From positions 1 to 64,000 of the forward strand of contig CAZORE010000029.1 in NCBI GenBank assembly GCA_964581815.1: a DNA stretch of 64,000 nt, read 5' to 3'. The translations under genes and the position numbers were made by a program. This DNA comes from Trebonia sp964581815. GTDB taxonomy: Bacteria > Actinomycetota > Actinomycetes > Streptosporangiales > Streptosporangiaceae. The notes beneath the pieces are model-generated. The model searched no databases and was not told the DNA's origin. It saw only the letters and a program-made list of their open reading frames with translations. Positions 8,701-16,996 of this stretch are shown here, in pieces; the first letter of the stretch is position 1; every line of letters starts with the position of its first letter.

Positions 8701-9900
8701 CTACAAACCGGCCTGGGCGCGGAGCTTGTCGGCCTTGTCGGTGCGCTCCCAGGTGAAGCCGTCGCCGGTGCGGCCGAAGTGACCGTAGGCCGCGGTCGGC
8801 TGGTAGACCGGCCGGCGCAGGTTCAGGTCGCGCAGGATGGCGCCGGGGCGCAGGTCGAAGTTCTCCTGGACCAGCTCGACGATCGCGCTGCGGGAGATCT
8901 TCTCGGTGCCGAAGGTCTCCACGAGCAGTGACAGCGGGTGCGCGACGCCGATCGCGTAGGCGACCTGGACCTCGGCGCGGTCGGCGAGGCCGGCCGCGAC
9001 GATGTTCTTGGCGACATACCGCGCGGCGTAGGCGGCGGAGCGGTCCACCTTGGACGGGTCCTTGCCGGAGAACGCGCCGCCGCCGTGCCGCGCGAAGCCG
9101 CCGTAGGTGTCAACGATGATCTTCCGGCCGGTCAGCCCGGTGTCGCCGACCGGACCGCCGATGACGAACCGGCCGGTCGGGTTGACGTAGAACTCCTCCT
9201 TGAGGCGGTCGGGGTCGTACAGGTCGCCGGGCAGCACCTGCGTCACGACCTCCTCCCAGAGCGCCTCGGGCAGCTTGGACTCCACGCCGTCCTGGTGCTG
9301 GGTGGAGATCAGCACCTTCTCGATCTCGACCGGCTTGCCCGCGTCGTCGTAACGGACCGTCACCTGGGTCTTGCCGTCCGGGCGCAGGTAGGGCAGCAGG
9401 CCGGAGTGACGCGCATCGGACAGCCGCTTGGACAGCTTGTGCGCGAGGATGATCGGGGTCGGCATGAACTCGGGCGTCTCGTTGGTCGCGTAGCCGAACA
9501 TCATGCCCTGGTCGCCGGCGCCGATCTTGTCAAGCGGGTCGTCGGAGCCGCCGACCCGGCCCTCGTGGGCGGTGTCCACGCCCTGGGCGATGTCGGGCGA
9601 CTGGCGGTCCATCGCGACGATCACTCCGACCGCGTCGCCGTCGAAGTAGTACTCGCCGTTGTCGTAGCCGATCTCGTTGACGACCTTGCGCGCCAGGGCG
9701 GCGTAGTCGATCGAGGACGCCGTGGTGATCTCGCCGGCCACCACGATCAGGCCGGTGGTGAGCAGCGTCTCGCAGGCGACCCTGGACAGCGGGTCGCCCG
9801 CCAGCGCCGCGTCGACCACGGCATCGGAGATCTGGTCGGCGATCTTGTCCGGGTGTCCCTCCGTCACCGACTCGGAGGTGAAGAGGAATCCGCTATCCAT
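8701..9900 (-). CDS. metK: S-adenosylmethionine synthetase
   Basis: The 399-residue protein is full length for bacterial MetK. Signature pieces include GHPDKIADQISD near residue 15, GAGDQGMMFGYATNET (substrate loop) and GGGAFSGKDPSKVDRS (phosphate-binding). It makes SAM from methionine and ATP in the cytoplasm. It is the last gene of a three-gene run; its ATG lies inside the end of the upstream MetE-like gene (8-base overlap), so translation is probably coupled. Confidence 0.97.
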   Translation of the reverse strand: MDSGFLFTSESVTEGHPDKIADQISDAVVDAALAGDPLSRVACETLLTTGLIVVAGEITTASSIDYAALARKVVNEIGYDNGEYYFDGDAVGVIVAMDRQSPDIAQGVDTAHEGRVGGSDDPLDKIGAGDQGMMFGYATNETPEFMPTPIILAHKLSKRLSDARHSGLLPYLRPDGKTQVTVRYDDAGKPVEIEKVLISTQHQDGVESKLPEALWEEVVTQVLPGDLYDPDRLKEEFYVNPTGRFVIGGPVGDTGLTGRKIIVDTYGGFARHGGGAFSGKDPSKVDRSAAYAARYVAKNIVAAGLADRAEVQVAYAIGVAHPLSLLVETFGTEKISRSAIVELVQENFDLRPGAILRDLNLRRPVYQPTAAYGHFGRTGDGFTWERTDKADKLRAQAGL

Positions 9901-11122
9901 GAGTGTCTCCTGATGTCTGGGAGTCGCGCTCTCCCGAGGCGGGAGAAGTGTGGGTTGATGAAGGGGTCAGCTCTGACCGGACTATGGCCGCGCCAGCTAC
10001 CATAACGTGCAACTTTCTCCGGGCCACCTCTGGTGTCAGGTGACGAAGGCCGCAATCCGGGTTGACGACCAGGCGGGCAGGGTCGACGTACTCTAGCGCG
10101 CGCCTGATGCGGGCGGCGACCAGCTCCGGCGACTCCACGACCGGCGACTTCACGTCGACCACGCCGAGCCCGAGCGCGGACGGCCAGCCGTACTCCCTGA
10201 TGAGCCGCAGGTCATCGAGGCCCTTGCGGGCGAACTCAAGGACCAGCTGGTCGACCCGGGCCCCGAGCACCGCGGGGAACAGGAAGTCGTAGTGCCCCTC
10301 CCACGAGGGGCGGGCGTACCGGTTGCCGTAGCAGACGTGCAGCGCCCAGGTGGCCGGCACGCCCTCGGTCACGATGTTGACCGCCTCGACGGCGAGTTCC
10401 GCCTGCTCGGGGTAGCCCGCCAGGAACGGCTCGTCGATCTGCAGGAACCGGGCACCCGCGGCCGCCAGCGAGCGCGCCTCCGCGTTGAGCCGCCTGGCGA
10501 GGGCCCGTACCAGGTCGGCCGAGTCCCGGTACGCGCCTTCTCCGACGGCGATCCGGCGGGACAGCGAGAACGGGCCGGTGAAGGAGAACTTCACCGGGTG
10601 GTCGGTCAGCGCGCGGGTGAACGCGAAGTCGCCGGCCAGGCCGAGCCCGGACGTGTCCGGGGCGTCCGCCGCCGGGCCGTGCTCGTCACTGAAGGCATCG
10701 CGGTCCGCTTCGCCGCCGGGCGCCGCCGCGCCGTCCTCCGGCAGCGGCGCGGTGACGGCCGCGTCGTAGTAGTCGTAGTAGTCGGACTTGGCCCGCTGCG
10801 TGATGTGGACGCCGGGGATCCGCGCGAGGAAGTAGTCGATGTCGTTGTCCCGGCGCAGCTCGCCGTCCGAGACGATGTCGATGCCGGCCCGCTCCTGGTC
10901 CTTGATCGCGGCCTTGATCGCCACGTCGTGGATCTCGGCGAGGTGGGCGGCGCTGATCCGCCGCTGGTAGTACTCCGTCTTGAGCCGCTCAAGCCATTCC
11001 GGCACGCTGTATGACCCGACCACGGTGGTGGGCAGTAGCCACCCGGGGGGGCTGCCCCCGAGCATCCCGGCGCAGCGGGACGGGGACGCGGCGCTGTCTG
11101 CCTTGTCTGCCTTCTGGGTCAT
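9893..11122 (-). CDS. Core-type cobalamin-independent methionine synthase homologue (MetE catalytic half)
   Basis: The 409-residue protein matches only the C-terminal catalytic barrel of MetE; the N-terminal half of the usual 750-residue enzyme is absent. The zinc set is complete: H262 and C264 (LHVCYGN), E296 (LVLEFARK) and C357 (NPDCGLRHL). An acidic Gly/Ala-rich insert lies at about residues 125-162, after KSDYYDYYD. Core-MetE proteins can methylate homocysteine with donors other than folate, or act on other thiols. The neighbours, MetK and a methyltransferase, argue for methionine or SAM recycling; the methyl donor is not shown. Confidence 0.82.
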   Translation of the reverse strand: MTQKADKADSAASPSRCAGMLGGSPPGWLLPTTVVGSYSVPEWLERLKTEYYQRRISAAHLAEIHDVAIKAAIKDQERAGIDIVSDGELRRDNDIDYFLARIPGVHITQRAKSDYYDYYDAAVTAPLPEDGAAAPGGEADRDAFSDEHGPAADAPDTSGLGLAGDFAFTRALTDHPVKFSFTGPFSLSRRIAVGEGAYRDSADLVRALARRLNAEARSLAAAGARFLQIDEPFLAGYPEQAELAVEAVNIVTEGVPATWALHVCYGNRYARPSWEGHYDFLFPAVLGARVDQLVLEFARKGLDDLRLIREYGWPSALGLGVVDVKSPVVESPELVAARIRRALEYVDPARLVVNPDCGLRHLTPEVARRKLHVMVAGAAIVRSELTPSSTHTSPASGERDSQTSGDTHG

Positions 11123-11123
11123 C

Positions 11124-12599
11124 TCAGTCCCTGACCTGGACCGTCAGCGTCTTGACGTTGGACGCGGGCCGCTGGGTGAACGGCGAGAAGCGGGCCTCGA
11201 AGCCGCGGCGGCTGGCGATCAGCTGCAGGAGCGGGCCGTTGACCCAGTTGACCACGGACCCGTCGTACTTGCCCGGGCCGTAGAACCCGGCCCGGTAGTC
11301 ACCAGGTGTCGTGGTGAACAGGTCGTGGCACACCATCCGGCCGAACGGGTGCAGCAGCGGCAGCGTGTCGGCGAACGACGACAGCGCCCCGTTGGACACG
11401 TGCATCCGGACATCGCCTTCGGCGGCGAGCAGCGGGCGGAGGATCTCTCCGGTCAGCGCGGGGGTGACCCGGTAGGTGTCCAGCCCCTCGAGCGGGACGT
11501 ACCGCTCGGCCTGGCGCAGCGACGTCCACACCGCCTGCCAGAACAGCACCGCCTGCCCGGTGTCGGGGAAGATGTCCGGCTGCGACTCGGCGAGCAGCTC
11601 GGGACCGATCCGCAGCAGCCGCTCGATCAGCTGGGCAAGCTCGGCCCGCTTGAGCCCGAACCGGCCGGCGATCTCGTCCGCGGCCTGGCCGGGCAGGCAG
11701 GACCGGGTCTGCACCAGGTACATCCGGCCGCGGATGACGGCGATCTCGTCGCTCGGCAGGTTGTCGTAGACGTTGGAGATGTAGACCAGGAACGCCTTGC
11801 CGGCCAGGAACCCGATGCTGGCGGACAGCCGGGTCGCCTCGAGGACCAGCCCGGACACGTGATCGCCGTGGTGCGCCACCTCCTGCCGCGCGCGGTCGAG
11901 GACGTGCGCGGAGTAGTCGCCCATCAGGTAGTGCAGCCGGCGGTAGTAGTCGCGGCCGTGCCTGCGGTCGAGCTCGGTGAACTCATCCAGCCAGGTGCGC
12001 GCCTGCCCGCCGTTGCCTACGCCGAGCTCGATGACGTACAGCTGCTCGGGCAGCGCCCGGCGGTGCGCCAGCTCGTCCCAGCTCTTGAACAGGTCGAGGA
12101 TGACCTCACGGGCCGCGGCGGCGTTGCGCGCGTCGGACTCGCCGCCGGGCAGGGACTGCTCGTACTCCTTGCCAGTGACCTTCTCCCAGTCCGCAAGCGC
12201 CTGCCAGTACAGCGCGTTGAACCGCCAGACGCAGCTGGCCGACCCGAAGACCCATGGCTCCAGCCAGGCCCGGTCCGCCGCCCAGCCGTCCTCGCCAGTC
12301 TCGGACAGCGCCGCCGTCACCTCCGCGGCGACGTCCGTCTCCGGGCGCGCGCAGCGGCGCAGGTCCACCGCGAGCTCGTAGCCGTCGACCGCGGCCGAGG
12401 CGGGCGCGTCGGCGGCGATCACCGGGCGCACGGTCACCGTGTCACGGAAGTTCGACTTGTACTGGATCCAGTCGCAGACGACACGCGTCGTGGCCAGGTC
12501 GGCGTCCGACCGGCACAGCGCCTCGACCAGCGGGCCGAGTGCCGCCCGGGCACCCGCCGACTCCCGCAGCCGCCGCGCCCCCCTGATGTCAATGTCCAC
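11124..12599 (-). CDS. Class I SAM-dependent methyltransferase (MidA/DUF185-like)
   Basis: The 491-residue product begins at GTG. A SAM-binding motif, VIELGVGNGGQARTW, lies near residues 188-202, followed by LHYLMGDYSAHVLDRARQE, which resembles the acidic-loop region of MidA-like protein methyltransferases. The following VYISNVYDNLP fits motif IV of that family. The N-terminal 180 residues are unassigned. One base separates its stop from the core-MetE start, so the three genes form one unit. Substrate unknown; it may consume the SAM made by MetK. Confidence 0.65.
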   Translation of the reverse strand: MDIDIRGARRLRESAGARAALGPLVEALCRSDADLATTRVVCDWIQYKSNFRDTVTVRPVIAADAPASAAVDGYELAVDLRRCARPETDVAAEVTAALSETGEDGWAADRAWLEPWVFGSASCVWRFNALYWQALADWEKVTGKEYEQSLPGGESDARNAAAAREVILDLFKSWDELAHRRALPEQLYVIELGVGNGGQARTWLDEFTELDRRHGRDYYRRLHYLMGDYSAHVLDRARQEVAHHGDHVSGLVLEATRLSASIGFLAGKAFLVYISNVYDNLPSDEIAVIRGRMYLVQTRSCLPGQAADEIAGRFGLKRAELAQLIERLLRIGPELLAESQPDIFPDTGQAVLFWQAVWTSLRQAERYVPLEGLDTYRVTPALTGEILRPLLAAEGDVRMHVSNGALSSFADTLPLLHPFGRMVCHDLFTTTPGDYRAGFYGPGKYDGSVVNWVNGPLLQLIASRRGFEARFSPFTQRPASNVKTLTVQVRD

Positions 12600-12970
12600 C
12601 GGCGGCCAGCCCTGCTTTTACCTGGAGTCGATTTCCGTTCGGCCGCTTTACGGGAATCAGGTCGGGAGAGCCTTTTTCCAGGCGCCATCTACATTGCGGC
12701 CGAGGCGGCCCAGCGTCGTCGAGATGACCCCCGTTCAGCGCCCGGACCTGCACGTCTGCCTTTACGGCAGTCGTGTTTAGCACACCGAATTCCCGCGGGA
12801 ATTTGGTTGCCGCCCACAACTGTGGCGCGCGGCCCAGGCGATCTGTCACGTTCTTCATGCTGCCTTAGCGGGTGCGCGCCGGCATCCCCCCGCCGCACAA
12901 GCTTCGCGCCGAGGCCCTTGTGCGAACGCACAGCTACCGCCCGGGGGGACGACCCCCGTACCCCCCGATG
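12600..12970. other. Leader/intergenic region of the methyltransferase-metE-metK operon
   Basis: The region is 371 bases long. An 89-codon minus-strand frame (12589-12858) has a plausible ribosome site and overlaps the methyltransferase start by 11 bases. Its third-position G/C content is well below that of real genes here, so I do not call it. No SAM riboswitch core was recognised. Confidence 0.4.
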
Positions 12971-13024
12971 TTCGCGCGGGGCGGGCCGATGCTAACGCCA
13001 TCGTATCGGCCCGCCCCGCGCGAA
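12971..13024 (-). terminator. Perfect 20-bp hairpin downstream of the luciferase-like gene
   Basis: The arm TTCGCGCGGGGCGGGCCGAT (12971-12990) pairs perfectly with 13005-13024 around a 14-base loop. It sits 57 bases past the stop of the minus-strand oxidoreductase gene. No T-run follows on either strand, so it is either a U-less terminator of the kind common in GC-rich actinobacteria or an mRNA-stabilising hairpin. Confidence 0.7.
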
Positions 13025-13080
13025 CCGGAGTTGCTGGCTCACCCGGGCGATGTGAGTGACCCCGGGGAACGGCGGCTGGG

Positions 13081-14004
13081 CTACGTGAAGCGGCTGACGA
13101 CCTGCTCGCCGAGTAGCTCGATGTGCGCCACGTCGGACGGGCCGTAGACGTGGAAGTAGACCGTGTCCGCGCCCTGGCTGGCCAGGTCCTCGATGGCCCG
13201 GATCACGTCGCCGGCGTAGCCGGTGACGCCGGCGGCGAGCAGGCGGGCGCCCGCCTCGCCGAGTGACTCCTTGCGCCGCTCCAGGTCGGCGGCGTCCCGG
13301 CCGATGGCGACCGGGACGGTGGCCGACAGCCGCACCTGCGCCGGGTCACGGCCGACCACGTCCTCGCAGACCCGCTTGAAGTTGGCGTACCGCTCGCGCA
13401 CGTCCAGGCCGAGCGCGCCGTTGAACTCATCGGCGTACCGGGCGGCGAGCGTCGGCGTCCGCTTCGCGCCCGCCCCGCCGATGATGATCTTGGGCCTGGC
13501 TGACCAGCGCGGGATGGATGCGCAGTCCTCCACCTGGTAGTGCTTGCCCTCGAAGCTGAACCGCTCCCCCGGCTTGGTGTCCCAGATGCCGGTGAGGATG
13601 GCGAGCTGCTCCTCCAGCCGGTCGAACCTCATCCCGAGGGACGGGAACGGGATGCCGAAATACTGGTGCTCCCGCTCGTACCACGCGGCGCCGATGCCGA
13701 GCTCGGCCCGGCCGCCGCTCATCTGGTCCACGGTCGCCACCTCGACCGCCAGCTGCCCGGGCAGCCGGAACGTGGACGCGTTGACCAGGGTGCCGATGCG
13801 GACCCGCTCGGTCTGCACGGCCAGCCCGGCGAGGGTGGTCCATGAGTCGGTCGGCTGGTAGGTGACGTCGTTCGCGTCGATCCCCAGGTAGTGGTCGGAG
13901 CGGAAAAAGGCGTCGAACCCGCCCGCTTCCGCCGCCTGTGCCAGGGCAAGGATCTGCGCGTAGGTGGCACCATGGTGCGGTTCAAGTAGGATCCGCAGCC
14001 GCAT
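13081..14004 (-). CDS. LLM-class (luciferase-like) F420- or FMN-dependent oxidoreductase
   Basis: The 307-residue TIM-barrel protein shows the family opening (MRLRILLEPH), a SDHYLG turn near residue 36 and TLVNASTFRLPGQLA near residue 77. The spacing and RPKIIIGGAG near residue 170 match F420-dependent enzymes of this superfamily, but the cofactor cannot be settled by eye. It lies 30 bases downstream of the oligopeptide ATPase gene in the same direction, so it may act on an imported substrate. Ribosome site GAAAGGA. Confidence 0.82.
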   Translation of the reverse strand: MRLRILLEPHHGATYAQILALAQAAEAGGFDAFFRSDHYLGIDANDVTYQPTDSWTTLAGLAVQTERVRIGTLVNASTFRLPGQLAVEVATVDQMSGGRAELGIGAAWYEREHQYFGIPFPSLGMRFDRLEEQLAILTGIWDTKPGERFSFEGKHYQVEDCASIPRWSARPKIIIGGAGAKRTPTLAARYADEFNGALGLDVRERYANFKRVCEDVVGRDPAQVRLSATVPVAIGRDAADLERRKESLGEAGARLLAAGVTGYAGDVIRAIEDLASQGADTVYFHVYGPSDVAHIELLGEQVVSRFT

Positions 14005-14034
14005 CGGCCGTTCCTTTCATTTTTTACTTCTTGC

Positions 14035-15096
14035 TCAGCCCTGTGCCTTGGCGGTGCTCGCCGCCGTCTCGGACTGCGCCGCGCGGCCCGCCTCGGCCGG
14101 GGCGGGCTCGGTGAGCGGGTGGTGGCACGCCACCAGGTGCCCGGGCGCGAGTTCCCGCGGCGGCGGGACCTCGAGCGCGCACTGGTCGGTGGCGCGGGGG
14201 CAGCGGGTGCGGAACCGGCAGCCTGAGGGCGGGTCGATCGGGGACGGCGGCTCGCCCTTGATGGTGGCGGTGGCGCGCCCCGCGCCCGGCTCGGTGGACG
14301 GGATCGAGTCGAGCAGCGCCCTGGTGTAGGGGTGCAGCGGCTGCTTATAGACCAGCTCGCCCGGCCCGACCTCGCAGAACATGCCCAGGTACATCACGCC
14401 GACCCGGTCCGAGACCTGCTTGACCAGGGCCAGGTCGTGCGCGATGAACAGGTAGGAAAGACCGAGCTCGCGGCGCAGCCGCTCGAACAGGTTGAGCACC
14501 TGCGCCTGGATCAGCACGTCCAGGGAGGAGACCGCTTCGTCGCAGATCAGCAGCGACGGGTTCAGCGCCACCGCCCGGGCGATGGCGACCCGCTGTGCCT
14601 GGCCGCCGGACAACTCGCGCGGGTGGCGTGAAGCGTACCGCTCGGGGTCGAGGCCGACCAGGTCGAGCAGCTCGTCGACCCGCTTGCGGCGGGCCGCGCG
14701 GTCGCCGTCCTTATAGGCGATCAGCGGCTCCTCGACGATCGACCTGACCCGCCACTTGGGGTCGAGCGAACCGAACGGGTCCTGCCACACGAACTGCATG
14801 TGCCGCCTGGCCGCAAGCAGCCTGGTGCCGCGCAGCCGGGTCAGGTCGGCCCCGCGGAAGGTGACCGAGCCCGACTTGGGGCGGGGCGCCTGCAGCACCG
14901 CGCGGGCCAGGGTCGACTTGCCCGAGCCGGTCTCGCCGACGATGCCGAGCGTCTCGCCGGGCATGATGTCGAAGGAGACACCGGAGACCGCCTGGACGAC
15001 GCCGCCCTTGGTCCCGCCCGCGCCGCGGACGACGAACTCCTGGACCAGGTCCCGCACCGAGAGCAGCGGCTCCGTGGCGCTGGTTGGCGCGCTCAT
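14035..15096 (-). CDS. oppF: Oligopeptide/dipeptide ABC transporter ATPase, OppF/DppF type
   Basis: The start is placed at 15096 because this ATG overlaps the oppD stop (ATGA); an in-frame start 39 bases upstream would lie inside oppD. The 353-residue protein has Walker A GETGSGKS, signature LSGGQAQR, Walker B LLICDEAVSSLD and the C-terminal oligopeptide_ABC_C cysteine region (SGCRFRTRCPRATDQC). A short extension follows this region. Confidence 0.92.
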   Translation of the reverse strand: MSAPTSATEPLLSVRDLVQEFVVRGAGGTKGGVVQAVSGVSFDIMPGETLGIVGETGSGKSTLARAVLQAPRPKSGSVTFRGADLTRLRGTRLLAARRHMQFVWQDPFGSLDPKWRVRSIVEEPLIAYKDGDRAARRKRVDELLDLVGLDPERYASRHPRELSGGQAQRVAIARAVALNPSLLICDEAVSSLDVLIQAQVLNLFERLRRELGLSYLFIAHDLALVKQVSDRVGVMYLGMFCEVGPGELVYKQPLHPYTRALLDSIPSTEPGAGRATATIKGEPPSPIDPPSGCRFRTRCPRATDQCALEVPPPRELAPGHLVACHHPLTEPAPAEAGRAAQSETAASTAKAQG

Positions 15097-16100
15097 GCGC
15101 TCACTCCGTTCTCGCAGGGGTGGTAGCAGGCCCACCGGTGCCCGGCGGCGTGCTCGGCCAGGGCCGGCTCCTTCGCCGTGCAGTCGTCTTCGACGGCCGG
15201 GCAGCGGGGCGCGAACGAGCAGCCGACCGGAAGCGCCGTCGGGTCCGGCGGCCGTCCGCCGACCACGGGCAGGTCGGTATGCGCGGGGCGCTCAAGGTGC
15301 GGGATCGCGTCGAGCAGCGCCCTGGTGTACCGCATCTTCACGGTCCCGCCCGCGCCGAACAGCCGCTTGGCCGGCGCCTGCTCCACGATCCGGCCCGCGT
15401 ACATGACGACCACCTCGTCCGCGTAGGACGCCGCGAGGCCCAGGTCGTGGCTGATCAGGATCAGCCCCATGCCGAGCTCGGCCTGCAGCTCGAGCAGCAG
15501 CTCCATGATCTGCGCCTGCGTCGTCACGTCGAGCGCGGTGGTGGCCTCGTCGGCGATCAGCAGCTTGGGCCGGCAGGCGAGCGCCATCGCGATCATGATG
15601 CGCTGCCGCATGCCGCCGGACAGCTGGTGCGGGTACTCGTGGAACCGGCGCTCGGCCGCGGGGATGCGGACCAGGCGCAGCAGTTCGATCGCCTGGGCGC
15701 GCGCCTCGGACTTGCTGACCTTGCGGTGCGTCGTGATCGCCTCGGTGATCTGCGCGCCGACCCGCATGGTGGGGTTGAGCGACCGGGCCGGGTCCTGGAA
15801 GATCATGGCCATGTCCTGGCCGCGGTGCCTGCGCAGCTCGCTGTCGCTCAGCCCGATCATCTCGGTGCCGCGCAGCCGCGCCGAGCCGCTGATCGCGGCG
15901 GTCCCCGGCAGCAGGCCCATGATGGCGCGGCAGCCGACCGTCTTGCCCGAGCCCGACTCGCCGATGATCGCGAGGGTGCGGCCCGCGTCGACCTGGTAGC
16001 TGACGCCGTCGACGGCGCGGATCTCGCGGCCGCCGGCCGCGAAGGAGACCCGCAGGTCCTCGACGACAAGGAGCGCGTCAGTCGTGTGCAGACTGCTCAC
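15093..16100 (-). CDS. oppD: Oligopeptide/dipeptide ABC transporter ATPase, OppD/DppD type
   Basis: I place the start at GTG 16100, which overlaps the dppC stop as GTGA and has GGGGGG five bases upstream; a GTG at 16112 is the alternative. Motifs: Walker A GESGSGKT, signature LSGGMRQR, Walker B LLIADEATTALD and a C-terminal cysteine box (GCSFAPRCPAVEDDC). It forms the ATPase pair with OppF. Confidence 0.92.
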   Translation of the reverse strand: MSSLHTTDALLVVEDLRVSFAAGGREIRAVDGVSYQVDAGRTLAIIGESGSGKTVGCRAIMGLLPGTAAISGSARLRGTEMIGLSDSELRRHRGQDMAMIFQDPARSLNPTMRVGAQITEAITTHRKVSKSEARAQAIELLRLVRIPAAERRFHEYPHQLSGGMRQRIMIAMALACRPKLLIADEATTALDVTTQAQIMELLLELQAELGMGLILISHDLGLAASYADEVVVMYAGRIVEQAPAKRLFGAGGTVKMRYTRALLDAIPHLERPAHTDLPVVGGRPPDPTALPVGCSFAPRCPAVEDDCTAKEPALAEHAAGHRWACYHPCENGVSA

Positions 16101-16996
16101 TGGACCCCCCACCGCTCGCGCAGCGCGTCACCGAGCATGTTCAGCGCCACCACGGTGATCACCAGCGCGATGCTCGGGATCAGGACGTATTCCGGCTGGA
16201 CGCTCTCTATATTCTGGCCTTGCGTGATCATCGAGCCCCAGCTCGCCTGGGGCAGCTGGATGCCGTACCCGAGGAAGTCGATCGCGCCCTCGATGATGAC
16301 CACGATGCCGATGCCGAGCAGGCTGAACGTCACGATGCCGGGCAGGATGTTGGGCAGGACGTGGCGGGTGATGATCCGCCAGGGACGGGTGCCCGACAGC
16401 CGCGCGGCGGTCATGTAGGACAGCCCGCGCACCGTCAGCGTGGCGCCGCGGGCGACCCGGCCTTGCGCCGGGATGGCGAACACGGCCAGCGCCCAGATCA
16501 GGTGCAGTTCGCTCGGCCCGAGCCCTTCGGCGATCACCAGCGCGAGCACGAGCGCGGGGAACGCGAGCAGGATGTCGAGCACCCGTGAGATCACCGCATC
16601 CGCCCAGCCGCCGAAGTACGCCGCGGCGACGCCGAGCGTGCCGCCGATCACCACGCCGATGAGGGTGACCGAGAGGCTGATCTCGAACGTCAGCTGGCCG
16701 CCGTACACGAGCTGGGAGAAGATGTCGACGCCCTGCACGTTCGTGCCGAGCAGGTGCCCGGGCGAGAACGGCGCCTCGTTGTTGTAGATGATGTTCCCGT
16801 TGGTCGACGAGGGCAGCGTGACGACCAGCGGCAGCACGAAGCAGATGCCGAGCAGCCCGATGAGGATGCCGGCGGGCACCCACAGCCGCAGCGCGCGGCC
16901 GATCCGCTGCGACCGCAGCCGCCGGGCATCAACCAGGGACGGCAACGGCGGCGGCGCGGGGGTCGCGAGCATCGCGTCAGGAGTTGGAACTGCCAT
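16097..16996 (-). CDS. dppC: Oligopeptide/dipeptide ABC transporter permease, DppC/OppC type
   Basis: The 299-residue permease has an N-terminal cytoplasmic stretch, a first membrane segment at about residues 38-60, an extracellular loop with LLGTNVQGVDIFSQLVYGG (the classic DppC LGTDxxGRD region, diverged) and the coupling motif EAA-like region around ARLSGTRPWRIITRHVLPN. Its first 20 bases overlap the dppB end. Confidence 0.9.
   Translation of the reverse strand: MAVPTPDAMLATPAPPPLPSLVDARRLRSQRIGRALRLWVPAGILIGLLGICFVLPLVVTLPSSTNGNIIYNNEAPFSPGHLLGTNVQGVDIFSQLVYGGQLTFEISLSVTLIGVVIGGTLGVAAAYFGGWADAVISRVLDILLAFPALVLALVIAEGLGPSELHLIWALAVFAIPAQGRVARGATLTVRGLSYMTAARLSGTRPWRIITRHVLPNILPGIVTFSLLGIGIVVIIEGAIDFLGYGIQLPQASWGSMITQGQNIESVQPEYVLIPSIALVITVVALNMLGDALRERWGVQ

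Noticed and set aside
12589..12858. 89-codon minus-strand frame before the methyltransferase gene
   Set aside because: It has a plausible ribosome site and an overlap, but third-position G/C content is far lower than that of true genes here.
10980..12995. A 671-codon plus-strand frame over the methyltransferase gene
   Set aside because: It is antisense to a methyltransferase with clear SAM motif; composition is shadow-like.
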